Positions 38,195-48,285 of a stretch of 64,000 nt of DNA are shown one piece after another. Location: positions 124,001-188,000 of the forward strand of contig JADWOT020001185.1 in the NCBI GenBank assembly GCA_036345935.2. Direction: 5' to 3'. The notes beneath the pieces are model-generated. The model saw only the letters and a program-made list of their open reading frames with translations, was not told the origin of the DNA and did not search any database. Source of the stretch: Taenia hydatigena (lineage: Eukaryota; Platyhelminthes; Cestoda; Cyclophyllidea; Taeniidae). Positions within the stretch are counted from its first letter, which is position 1; each line of letters begins with the position of its first letter. Made by a program: the position numbers and the translations under genes.

Positions 38195-38875
38195 AGGCAT
38201 CTATGGCAAACGCAGCCTTAACCACTGCCACGGCGTCATTAAAAGTAGAAGTCGTTAGTACATGCGAAAGTGTTGAAGCCACCGCATTATGGTTGCAAAG
38301 AATAGATTGATAAAAGAAGGAAGTGTACTGCTTGACTGCAGCCGATGGCAATGATGAGGAGGAAAAGCAGCAACTGTTGGTTTCGTGGCCTAATGGATAA
38401 GGCGTCTGACTCCGGATCAGAAGACTACGAGTTCGAGTCTCGTCGGGGCCGTACAACTACCTTATTTCTTCCGCTGCTTGTAGTGGCACTGTATCTGTCC
38501 AGCAACGAACTTAAACAAGAAGGCACCAGAGGGGAAAAGACAGTCGATTGCACCAGAAAGGAGGAGGATAAGTTGTTAGCATGTTTAGTGCGAGCCCCAA
38601 ATCCTTGACATCCACACTATTAGGACGATGCCTAACTTAATAGACCACCTCTCTACCACTAGTTTCCTTCCTTCTTCCCCGTTCCTCTTCACTCCCTTCA
38701 CCACCATCTATTTCCCACGCCTTTGCCTTTGCACTCACTCCCTGACTCGTTTTCGTCTCCAACCCCTCTCCTCCAATCAGGTGCTATGCTTTGCCGCGGT
38801 GAGATATGGAATGACTTATATGGTAGTTAAGGTGTGGCTGAATGAATTGGCGCATTCGACATGCCTCTACTGCTG
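38195..38875 (+). repeat. Family B element, copy B3, containing the intact tRNA-Arg module
   Basis: The region upstream of the tRNA (TTGCAAAGAATAGATTGAT, GAAGTGTACTGCTTGACTGCAG) matches the reverse complement of 39860-40000. Downstream is the opposing tRNA-like module (CACTATTAGGACGATGCCTAA), then a CT-rich tract at about 38660-38770 and CCATGCTTxGCCG-like sequence. The tRNA module is therefore internal to the repeat, not at its edge. Confidence 0.7.
38379..38451 (+). tRNA. tRNA-Arg (CCG), possibly a repeat-embedded module rather than a gene
   Basis: These 73 bases form a full cloverleaf. The acceptor GGTTTCG pairs with CGGGGCC (three G-T pairs), the D arm is GCCT/AGGC, and the anticodon arm TCTGA/TCAGA has loop CTCCGGA (anticodon CCG at 38412-38414). 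The variable loop has five bases, the T arm is ACGAG/CTCGT with loop TTCGAGT, and the discriminator is G. Box A (TGGCCTAATGG) and box B (GTTCGAGTC) are canonical. Against a functional gene: it sits inside a family B repeat whose other copies carry decayed versions of the same module, the acceptor is GU-rich, and no run of four T follows within about 100 bases. Confidence 0.75.
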
Positions 38876-39414
38876 GTCACTCATACCTTAATCGACTGAC
38901 GGTGCGAATCTGTGGGTTGATGGGTCATTGCAGTGGCTGATGGATGGTTGAGGAATGAGGCATGATATGGCAGAGCAGAGAAGAGCAGGTGTTATTTCAT
39001 TCATATGCAAATTCAACGTTTTCGGCCCCCTTCAACTCACTCGTCCCAGCGGCAAACACATCTGTCGGACATTCACAGAACGTGAAGTCAAATGTGCATC
39101 GCTCTGAGGCTACTGATTAGAAAAGAGGGAAGTGGCAGTGTCCAATTGTGATTCGAGGATGAAATTGAATGTGCAATCATTCACATGTATTTATAAGCAG
39201 GTAATAAAGTAGATGAGCAGATGAGAATACTAAAGAATAGGCGATTAGATGAACAGGCGAATAAAGGGAATGAATGATTTCTTGTGCATTTTGCAAAATT
39301 TATTCCCAGTGACAAATAGGCGCCAGGATTTGCCATGACTCCCATTTCATCGAATGTTGCTCAGCTTGTCGCCGGTCAGCGAGAGCGGTACTTAGTTAGG
39401 CGCTGCTTTTAGCG

Positions 39415-40005
39415 CTAAGGAGAATGCGGGGAGGGGAAGAAGGCGTGGGGACATGAGAAGGGAATATGAGGGAGTGGGTTGCAGTTCGTAGTGGGATAAT
39501 GTAGGAAAAATGAGAGTAGAAGATTGATGATGGTGATGGTGGTGGTGGTGATGTTGTTGTTGAGGCAGGTTTGCAGGTTAGGGCGTCGCCCTAATAACGT
39601 AGGCGTCGAGGATTCAAGCCTCTCACCAGGCATGGTAACTTCCCACCTCCCGCTTTTGGTCGATTTATTGCCTCTTTCCACCTAGCGACAAAGTAAGTAG
39701 TACGTACATCCCTCTTAATGCAGTTTGTTGTTAGACATACATGTTGCCACTGCAAGCAGAGGAGGAGATGGAGAATCGCTACGGCTTTGGCGGTATTCTA
39801 GGCCAAAATCTTTTGATCCGTAGTCAGATGCCCTATTTCATTAGGCCACGGATTCATCGAGCCTATTTTCTCTTTTTACCTCTTCCTCTCTTCCGCTATC
39901 ATCATCAGCATCATTATCACCTGCTGTTGCTTCTGCAATTAAGCAGCACACTTCCTCCTCAAATCGATCCACCCTTTGCAACGGTAATGCAATAGCGTTA
40001 GTGTT
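39415..40005 (-). repeat. Family B element, copy B4 (reversed)
   Basis: It has the same orientation as B1. A plus-strand tRNA-like module with box B GGATTCAAGCC at 39610-39620 faces a minus-strand tRNA-Arg-like half starting near 39855 (GTGGCCTAATG...GGGCATCTGACTACGGATCA). A GT/GAT-rich simple-repeat stretch lies at 39520-39567. It forms a large inverted pair with B5. Confidence 0.7.
39515..39567 (+). repeat. GGT/GAT-rich simple repeat
   Basis: This is a run of GATGGT, GGT and GTT trinucleotides inside family B copy B4. On the other strand it continues the CT/CA-rich tract seen at the same place in other copies. Confidence 0.7.
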
Positions 40006-40074
40006 TTCGTAAGTACGAACTACTTCTGCTTCTGATGGCGCCTGTAGCAGTGGAAGGGCAGTAAATTGAGCTAA

Positions 40075-40575
40075 AATGGTGGAAGTGGAATGTCATAATG
40101 CCTGGTGAGAGGCTAAAATCCATAACATCCGCGGTATTAGGACGACGCCTCAACCTGCTGATATGCCTCATCACAAATCCTCTAACCTCATTTCTCTTTT
40201 GCTTCCTCACTACCAAATCCTTCCCACTACTTTTCCTCTGCGCTCACTCCCTTATATTCACATCTTTTGTGCTTCTCACCCTTCTTCTTCTACTCATCTG
40301 CTCCTGTTGCTGACCTTCCTCCTTCGAACGGATGCCATGCTTCGCCGTTATGACACATGAAATGACATGTGTGATAGATGAATTGTGACCAGCGGAGTCG
40401 CTTATTGCACCAGTGGACAAGGAAGAAGTGCGAAACAAGGTTTTAGCAGTGTCTGTAGCTTAGGGGTCAGAACACTTGTGAACCAGTTGGATTTTGCCCA
40501 CCTCATTGCCTCGACTTCACCATGTCCTGTTTCCTTAGCAGCTACCTGCTCTAGTATCCTGCACTCACACCTTAA
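40075..40575 (+). repeat. Family B element, copy B5
   Basis: It begins with the reversed tRNA-like module (GCCTGGTGAGAGGCT, GGTATTAGGACGACGCCT), then a CT-rich tract, GCCATGCTTCGCCGTTATGACACATG, and then CACTTGTGAACCAGTTGG...CTTAGCAGCTACCTGC shared with B1 and B2. Similarity stops at about 40575. The tRNA-Arg-like half is missing. Confidence 0.7.
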
Positions 40576-41049
40576 TGGGCAAGGAACTCCAACCCTCATG
40601 ACCCTATTTAGGCAAAGATAAAGTCTGGATGCTCCTGATGACTGTGTTTGGGAAAATTAGATGAAAATTTTATTGCCAAGACTTCATGGTATAATGCTGG
40701 GAATATTAGAACAAACAGTTCACCCAATAATCAAAACAAAATTGAAAAATAAAATTTCCAACGAGTTTAAAATGATAATGGTTTACCTTAATAAAATGTC
40801 TTTACCAAGGTCCCATGGTCCAGTGCACGCAGATAAAAACAAAAATCATTCTATTTAATCAAGATGTTTTGCGGCTGCATTCGCGTTGGGTGTGTCGGCA
40901 TTGCATCTTAAACCACACCCATTCAACCAAGGTGCTCGTTTAAAACCAGTTGTTTAGGAAAAAATTTCGATCGAAATTGAGGTTCCTTAAGGAAAGTAAA
41001 AGTAACTTCATTAAAGCTTGTCATATGAGGCAATGCTGTTTGAGCGTCT

Positions 41050-42090
41050 GACTAATCAATAATGACCGACCAAATAGAAAATCACGCGTCAGAGGGGAGT
41101 TTACTACCATTCTATTCCAGCGCATCCACTCACCTGCCTCTCCTTCCCATCTGTACGCCTTCGCGTCCCGAACAGTGCACAGGTAGTTGTGGCAGCAGTT
41201 TCATTACCCCATCACTCATGCCTATCTTTATGCCACTCTCTTCTTCTACAGCAGCTGCCGCTGCTGGCCGTGGAGGCGGACGGCTAGACGTACTGGGCAG
41301 TGGCGTTCATGATTGCGGTGGTGCTAATTCGATGGCACGAAGAATACAATGGCAAATCAGTGGTGCGATGGTAGAGCGTATGACTTCGGATGCATGTTTA
41401 AAGCACGTAAGAATCCGTGCACTTCATTCTCTCTAACTTACCCTTCTACTTTGCCACACCGCTTACAAAACGCATCGCTTTCTTCAATCTGTCTGCACAC
41501 TTCGTGCCATCTAATAAGGCAGGGAACAGAGTTATGGACAAAATACGTTTGCGATAATATGGCCTGATCGCGGACAACAGGAATGAATTAATTTAGTGAG
41601 ACAGTTTTAATACAGTAAATGGGATGAATTTTAAAAGCAAAGCATCGAGAGGCGAAGAAAGTGATATGCAGATCCGTTATTACACCTGTAGATGGGACTC
41701 GAACTCGCAAAGTCTGAGTAGAAAGCAGACACACCACCCATTACGCCGCCACAGCTCCACTTTAAAAATCTTTCACTTTTCCAGCTTCAGCGACCCGTTA
41801 CTTTGGCTGTTACTACTCCTCTTCACTCCTTATTGCACAGCATGCCATGCTTGGTCCCCTAAATTTACTCGATGCAAGTTTGCTTCCCCTCATGGCCTAT
41901 GTGTTGACACTCTTGGTGCAGTCTAGCACCACGTCACACAACCCAAGGCGATGCGGTGTACTGTATTTACTTCCTCCCTGTGTGTTTTGCGCTTGCATCT
42001 AGTTGAAGGTGGAAGTATTAAGACAGTGTTGACAAGAGTACTTGGGGATAATGTGGATGAGGATAGTGGGGTTGAGGTGCGTAAGTGATT
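41050..42090 (-). repeat. Family A element, copy A3 (reversed)
   Basis: The reverse complement is collinear with A1 and A2. 41190-41420 matches about 4660-4900 reversed, and 41686-42085 matches about 3950-4333 reversed. It holds a minus-strand tRNA-like module at about 41686-41754 (box B GAGTTCGAGTCCC, anticodon-like arm closing on CAGAC/GTCTG) and an opposite-strand module at about 41335-41410 (GCGATGGTAGAGCGTATGAC). The 124-codon open frame at 41062-41436 falls inside the repeat and is not a gene. Confidence 0.7.
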
Positions 42091-45065
42091 AATGGAATGG
42101 TCCGGAATAAGCTAAAATTAATGAAAGAGAATAGTAATGACTACATTACTCATAAAACTTTGACCATGTCCCACCATCGAGGCTGTACCTCATCAGTTCG
42201 TGTTAACGAGTGCCTAGGTGACATTAATGGAGGGCTCAACGTCGCTGGTCCACTTTGCTTCACTTTACTTATCCACTCCTGCTTTGTCCAATCGCACCTT
42301 CGATTCATCCACAATCCTTCCTACTCATTTGTGTGATTTCACATTGCATCGATTTGCACTGTATTCCATCGCGCAGCCTAGGATTATATTACTATGTTAT
42401 ATTGGGTCAGGATGGTGGAATCAGCAGTGGCTTTGGAGGCAGTGGTAAATTTGATGAGCTTGATGGCTTTGACGGCATTAGCTAAAGTTATATGCATGCG
42501 CTTACGCTGATATTTTGCAGAATGTAGCTGTCCGAGCTGTCTTTAAGTGAATGGACAGCTTTTTCCGAAACGTATTGCAGAATCCAAAATGTGCAACGCT
42601 AATGCTACTGTATCGATGCTCTGCAAGCTCAAACAAGTCGTGATTTTAGTGGAGATTTGTTCAAAGACGCTGAAAAAAGACATCAAGTACTGGAGTCGAG
42701 ATGTTCAAAGACGTAATTAGCAAGCATGGTTAATGGAGCGTTGTCGCCTTTCCCTCTACAATGTCGCTCAGCGATTTCTGGTGTGTAGACTTATGCTAAA
42801 TAAATATGGTAAAAACATCCATACGGTGCATTTTCCTGCAGTTTTGACTTGCTTTACTGTCAAAATCAGAACCACCTTCTACTTAGGTTAAAGTTTAGTT
42901 TCAGATGATGGATGCAGGCTGCGGCTAGTAAACCGATGAGGCCAAATAAATCTCTGTGTCGCTCCAAGGCAGGACTTTCAGTGAGGAGCGACGAAGTTCA
43001 TTTTGGTTGATGAGCTTTTAGTCAACATCCAAGGGTGATGGCGGCTTGAGTGACACCTAGAACGTGTGAATGAACTTAGAGCCAGGCCTGGAGATAAAGT
43101 CAGCCGAAATGATCGTGGCACCATTCAGACATATCCAAAAGCGAATGAACGCGTGAAGGAGAATTTTAATTAGAACAGTCTGTCATCATTTCGTTTGGGT
43201 GATTACTACGTTATTTAGGCCAAGAGGGCACGTTTTAAGGCGATCTTAAGTACGACCAATGAAAGCCTCATACACGTTGAGCAACTTTTTCAATGCAGAT
43301 AATTCAAAACTATGCAAAGTGGTGAATGGAAATCGCAAATTCTAAGTGGAATGCCACAGCCTTTCAGCAGCATAGTTAAAGAGAATGACTGAGGTAGATC
43401 ATCAAAGCTAGAAAAGAAAAGAGCATTCATATGTGGCAGTTGTGTTTTCGATGCGAGAAAATTTGATCTCATTGGCACAGTTGTTCAAACCATGCACAGG
43501 CTTTAAGCAATCATTCTATCAAAATTGTCAAGGCTGACGTCCAGACCATGAAAAACAAATGGTCAGAGCCGTTGGTTTAGCAATTAGCCAGCTAACTGAA
43601 TGGAATACGCTTTTCGTAATACGTGCTTTTTAGTATTTCCTTGTTCAAAGAAGTCTGCGACGTAAACCCCAATATTGCAACATAAACTTAAAAAAAAATT
43701 AAAAAAAAAACATGAAGACTTAGCCTTAGCTTATTTCAGCGCACTGAAACTTGACGCAACGCGACGCTTCGTGAAGGAGGTGAGGTATAAACAGTAAGGA
43801 GAGGAGATCCGCTCTTACTGTTCATTTTTGTCGCCTTTTTACCATTAAACAACAAACAAGCAGCTATTTTACTGCCAAATGTCATGAGCAGACGCGTAGA
43901 ACTTACCGAAACACGCCATCATAGACATTTATTTTGCCGGTATTCAGCCGACCTTCACGACCACCACTATTACCGTCAGGACCAACAGTATCACCACGCC
44001 TGCCATTACCGACCTCCGATGCGCAATCCTTCCCACAAGTAATCAATTAATCGATCACTAACTCACGCATCTCGTCACCTGGTATTTCGCCCATCGCTAC
44101 TGCTTACGTAATGCACAGGAGTGAGGGCATGAGTGGGTCAAACGCGGGAGAGAAGGATGGCGGAGAGCAAAGGAGGAGGGATGAACAATGAGATGACAAT
44201 AAAAGCAGGCTGGTAGCTCTCTAACAATGGCCCGACGCGCGGTAAGCTTTAAATTTTCGTCATCCACGCTATTTTGCCCCTCTTCACCAACTTTGGACGT
44301 CTTTGTCGAAAAAAGATGAGTGCAATACACAATGCAGTGTTAAGCATGGTGCTAAAATAAGCCGTCGACACAATCTCTCTCTATATATGTCTACTATTTG
44401 GCTACTAAGCTCCTCACCCACCAAAAGCTTGGACAGCAAGATCCACACATTTCAAGGCATAGGCCACGTCCTTAGCATTAGCGAACTTGTAATTCGCGCA
44501 CTTATGGACCGTGACGATCTCCATCATGACATTGGGCACACCACGAATGTTCATCCAGACGAGTTGATCTATCCTAATTATTTAGCAGCAATGCTAAAGA
44601 TTCAGATTGTATTAACAACGTGTGGGGCTTTAGAGTAGAGGAATTATATCATATACGGCTTATTTTGATTGAGCGGAAATGCAGTCAGCTGATTGCTTAC
44701 GTCAAAGCTTACAAGTATGCAATAGGGAACCTGAATGGGCACTGGGATAGCACGTTCATAAAAAGAGAAATTCCCACTTTAAATCTGCGCAATCTGGATT
44801 GGGCAAATTTACCAGAGAATGAGTTCGATTAAGTGTTCCATGACAGGAATCCTTTAAAGTGGGCAGCAGCTGGTCCATGACTGGCGAATTGTAAGTGAGA
44901 AGAGAAGGAGGAATAAGGCACGTGTTCTAGAACCCGTCTTTATATTAATATCAATCAACTGTAATTTTTGCCAAGCATAGGCTAGACATTAGTATTCAAA
45001 GGAAAGGCAACAAAGCATGGAGAAAAAAGAAAGCGATTAGCCTACGTATTAGCAAACACTTGGTT
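42091..45065. other. No recognised genes
   Basis: Between A3 and C3. It contains the A-rich tract at 43689-43711. The 111-codon frame at 44303-44638 has no recognised family. A purine/pyrimidine-asymmetric stretch at about 44100-44210 resembles the CT-rich parts of families A and B, but no firm match was made. Confidence 0.45.
43689..43711 (+). repeat. A-rich tract
   Basis: Two runs of nine and ten A separated by TT. It could be the tail of an old retroposon, but the sequence before it was not matched to a repeat in the window. Confidence 0.5.
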
Positions 45066-45600
45066 TCTGTTAAGACACAGATGGTGAGTAAATGAAAGGG
45101 TCTACAAGGCCTGAGAAGAGGTCCGATCCACAGGTCGCATTCTCCTAACCGACTGCTTTGAGGCAATTCTAGTGCTCGCGAGTCACCACTTACACCATCA
45201 TTTTGTCCGTTGAATAAAAGGTCTACGAAAACTAGTGTTGCATTCATTAAAATAACGCACACTTAACGGATTAGATCCCGTTGTCTTGAACTTGCTATAA
45301 ACGCAAAGAACATTTCTCACCGCCTCTTCCTGATTCACTGTTGGACTGTACAAATTTTCAGTGTCTGAATCCAGGCGAGGTATGCAATTAAGGCTAAAAG
45401 CATAAATAGCTCTTAAAAGTAAAACTGACTCAAAGTTGACCGGATTGCTAGTGATTGTTTGGGGCATAAAATACATCATTTTATTTAAGCCCTATAAACA
45501 CCAACAAATCCATACTGCATTTCTGCTTAGACAATGATGACACCACGCCCGAATGTAACTGTTTTTACTTTAGAAAAATCAACTAAGTATGTAGTCCTAA
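45066..45600 (+). repeat. Family C repeat, copy C3 (5' part)
   Basis: It is collinear with 26369-26800 in the same orientation and fades out after about 45600. A short CAGA microsatellite (45706-45724) follows. Confidence 0.7.
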
Positions 45601-45705
45601 TTAAACTGACCTTAAATACGTGACTTATCTAATGTTGTTATTTGAAAAATTCAGATTAAGTGCCTCAAATGAACTGATTAGGGGATTAAAGCGATTTATA
45701 GCAAG

Positions 45706-45724
45706 TCAGACAGACAGACAGACG
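45706..45724 (+). repeat. CAGA microsatellite
   Basis: About four and a half tandem CAGA units. Confidence 0.8.
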
Positions 45725-46554
45725 ATTGTAGCTTTGTGACCTCATATAGCCTTCGACTCTATCGCAACTTACTGGCTAACCAAATAAACTAGAGAAGAGC
45801 ACGAAAGCAAATAAGTAAGTAAACCATCCTTTTAGCAATAACTACTAATAAATTGTAATATGCTCACTGCAGTGAAGTTGCGCCCGAACGATGGGAATGC
45901 AGCCAATTGAAATAACGGCAGCGAAATGACAGAGCTGCGATATTCATCAGTCGAATGCCAGCCACTACAGTAGGGCTGTACCAAAAGGAAGCTTTTTATC
46001 AATAACACTTATCATTGTTCACACTGTATAAAAGAAGTTGGTCATCTAGAGCACTGCCTCTGTGTCTGAACTCTCACTGTACGGGTAGGATATCAGAATA
46101 AATAGACTTCAGCAAAGCAAATGCCTATGGATGGCCTTAATATGTGTGCATATTAAAGACGCAAGACTTCCCAGGCCACACTATGATTCCGACAATGAAA
46201 AACTACTTGTGCTGCGTAAAACTGATAGAGATAAGTAAGGTTATGAATATTTGAAAGTGAAATTAGATTGCAAGTAAACAAGTCTATCAGCAGAGCCTGT
46301 CAAAATAGGTAACGAATTGCATTAGCTGATATGCGATGCAAATGAGAAGTCAAAGGTAGCATTTCGTTATCATCATGTGACTACGGATGAAATAGGCCGA
46401 ACGAGGAATTTGGCTGCAGAGGACCAATTTTGATCATGTGACTGCTGCCGAAGTGCTGGGGGAAGAGGAATTGTCTGCCTTGAAAACACTTTCTTTGCGT
46501 GACTGCGCTGAAGTGGAAAGAGTAGATTTTGGCTATAGCTAATCGAGGAAAGAC

Positions 46555-46785
46555 AGCGATCAAACTAGCCTCGGCCTAGTAATCGACCTTATCATAGCTG
46601 CCATCCCTGGTTAAAGCATTCTTATCATAATGGTGGTTTGCCAAGGGCAAGGGATAGTGCGATGTTGTGTCGATACCGCGTTTCTACAACTAAATCACCC
46701 ACTCACACAAGCCACCGATACTGTCAAACTAAGCTCCTGCAAGATGGCGCACATTGTACTCGATCCTTAAAGGGACAAAAAAAGT
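46555..46785 (+). repeat. Family E repeat, copy E2
   Basis: It is collinear with 21296-21540 at about 70-75% identity. Family F copy F2 lies about 550 bases further on. Confidence 0.65.
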
Positions 46786-47334
46786 AAGTGCCGGTCTTGA
46801 TTAGCAAAATTTGTGTTTGCTATCGCTACGTCATGTCACTGGGAGGTCTTGCAACGTAGTTGCTGCACTTAGTCGTTAAATTAAGTGGAACAATAAAGCA
46901 GCTATTGCTGAACCACATTTGAATGACAGAATAAATCCTGGTTGGCTTCATTAGAGAAATCAGCTTATTCGACTCGATCCTATAAACATTGCCGACGGTT
47001 ATCGAATGTGCAACCGAGGAGGTATCCAAAAAGTAAACGCTGAACACCTATGTAAAATATGACGCGATTGATTTTAAATGCGCTCATGATTTTCCGCTTA
47101 CTGATCGCAATCGGTCTTAATAGAGCGCTATAACTGCTCTGAGAATTCAAAGTGTAGTTACGCGCGATCTGCCTCTGATGGCTGAGGATGATTCTATGAT
47201 TGCAATTTAGTGAGTGCAGTTCTTGTCTGCATGAGAAGACTACAGTGCTTTTTATCCACATTTCATCACAACCAACTTCACAGAATTTAACATGCTCGTC
47301 TAATCATAGGCGTTTGCTCTATGCGATGTCGCAC

Positions 47335-47640
47335 TAGGAATGCATATCTCGATTAAAAGCACCGAAAGCAGCATTTGTTAATCAATGCCCAAAAAATAAG
47401 TATCCAACGTATAGGCATCCTGCTTGCATAAGTGAGTGTAGCTGTGCTATAGGTATGAATTGTATTATCAACCAAATAAATTTTTAGAGAATGGGTATCA
47501 ACATTACTACTATGACTGTATGACCCATCCGATAGACACTATGAACTTCTGCAAGGGTGAATCACTATACAACTTGGGGTCTCTGACGCTTGTCAGATAT
47601 TGATTATTGCAGTCATTATTGACGGATGGAGAAATAAATC
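47335..47640 (+). repeat. Family F repeat, copy F2
   Basis: It is collinear with 37255-37560, about 70% identical. Confidence 0.65.
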
Positions 47641-48212
47641 AAAGGAGATGGTGTTCTTAATTCGAATTCGGAATATCAAGCAATTAGGTCGCGAGTCCTA
47701 CCTTTAGACAGGTTGGACCTACAAATGCTTTATTATTCTGCGCCTGCACTTCTAACCAACATCTCCGAGTAGGTGCTAACATGCATCTAGCTTGTATCCA
47801 ATCCACTCTAATCCATTCCGCTCAACTGCTTTGTAATGAACATCTACCTGTAGTCGGCTGACGAACCGACGGACTACAAGAGACTAATTGATTGATGAAA
47901 CAATAGATGATTGCCGATCTGGGCATTTTATGGTCTTTTGTTAACACTGGTAAATCCTAATTATCCTATTCGAGGTCAAATTTTTGTAGACAATACTGTC
48001 ACATACGGTCAGCTTCATAGCTTGCCATTTTACATGCTTTTATAGGCTAGTGCATTCAAACACACATACGGTAGAATTTGGGCCCGCTCACGGAATGAGA
48101 AGATTTGGTGAGTAAGAGGTGTTGAATTCGACACCATTACACCACTTATTACTGGATCCTCACCAACGTCACCAAAAGGAAAAAGATTAGATTAGTGAAG
48201 TCACTAGCAAAG

Positions 48213-48285
48213 CACCAGTGACGCGACTCGAATCCGTAATCTTCTACTTGGGAGGCAGACGCCCTAGCCATTAGGCCACACCGGT
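48213..48285 (-). tRNA. tRNA-like cloverleaf, Arg-type body with CCC anticodon loop; likely pseudo-tRNA or SINE module
   Basis: On the minus strand, ACCGGTG pairs with CACTGGT (seven of seven with one G-T), the D arm is GCCT/GGGC, and the anticodon arm TCTGC/GTAGA has loop CTCCCAA (CCC). The T loop is TTCGAGT. The T stem ACGGA/CGCGT has two mismatches. The box A region GTGGCCTAATGG is the same as in the family B tRNA-Arg modules. CCC would read Gly codons, but the body resembles Arg, which suggests a drifted module. No T-run terminator is close downstream on the minus strand. Confidence 0.45.

Noticed and set aside
41062..41436. 124-codon plus-strand frame
   Set aside because: It sits within family A copy A3 and is not conserved in A1 or A2.
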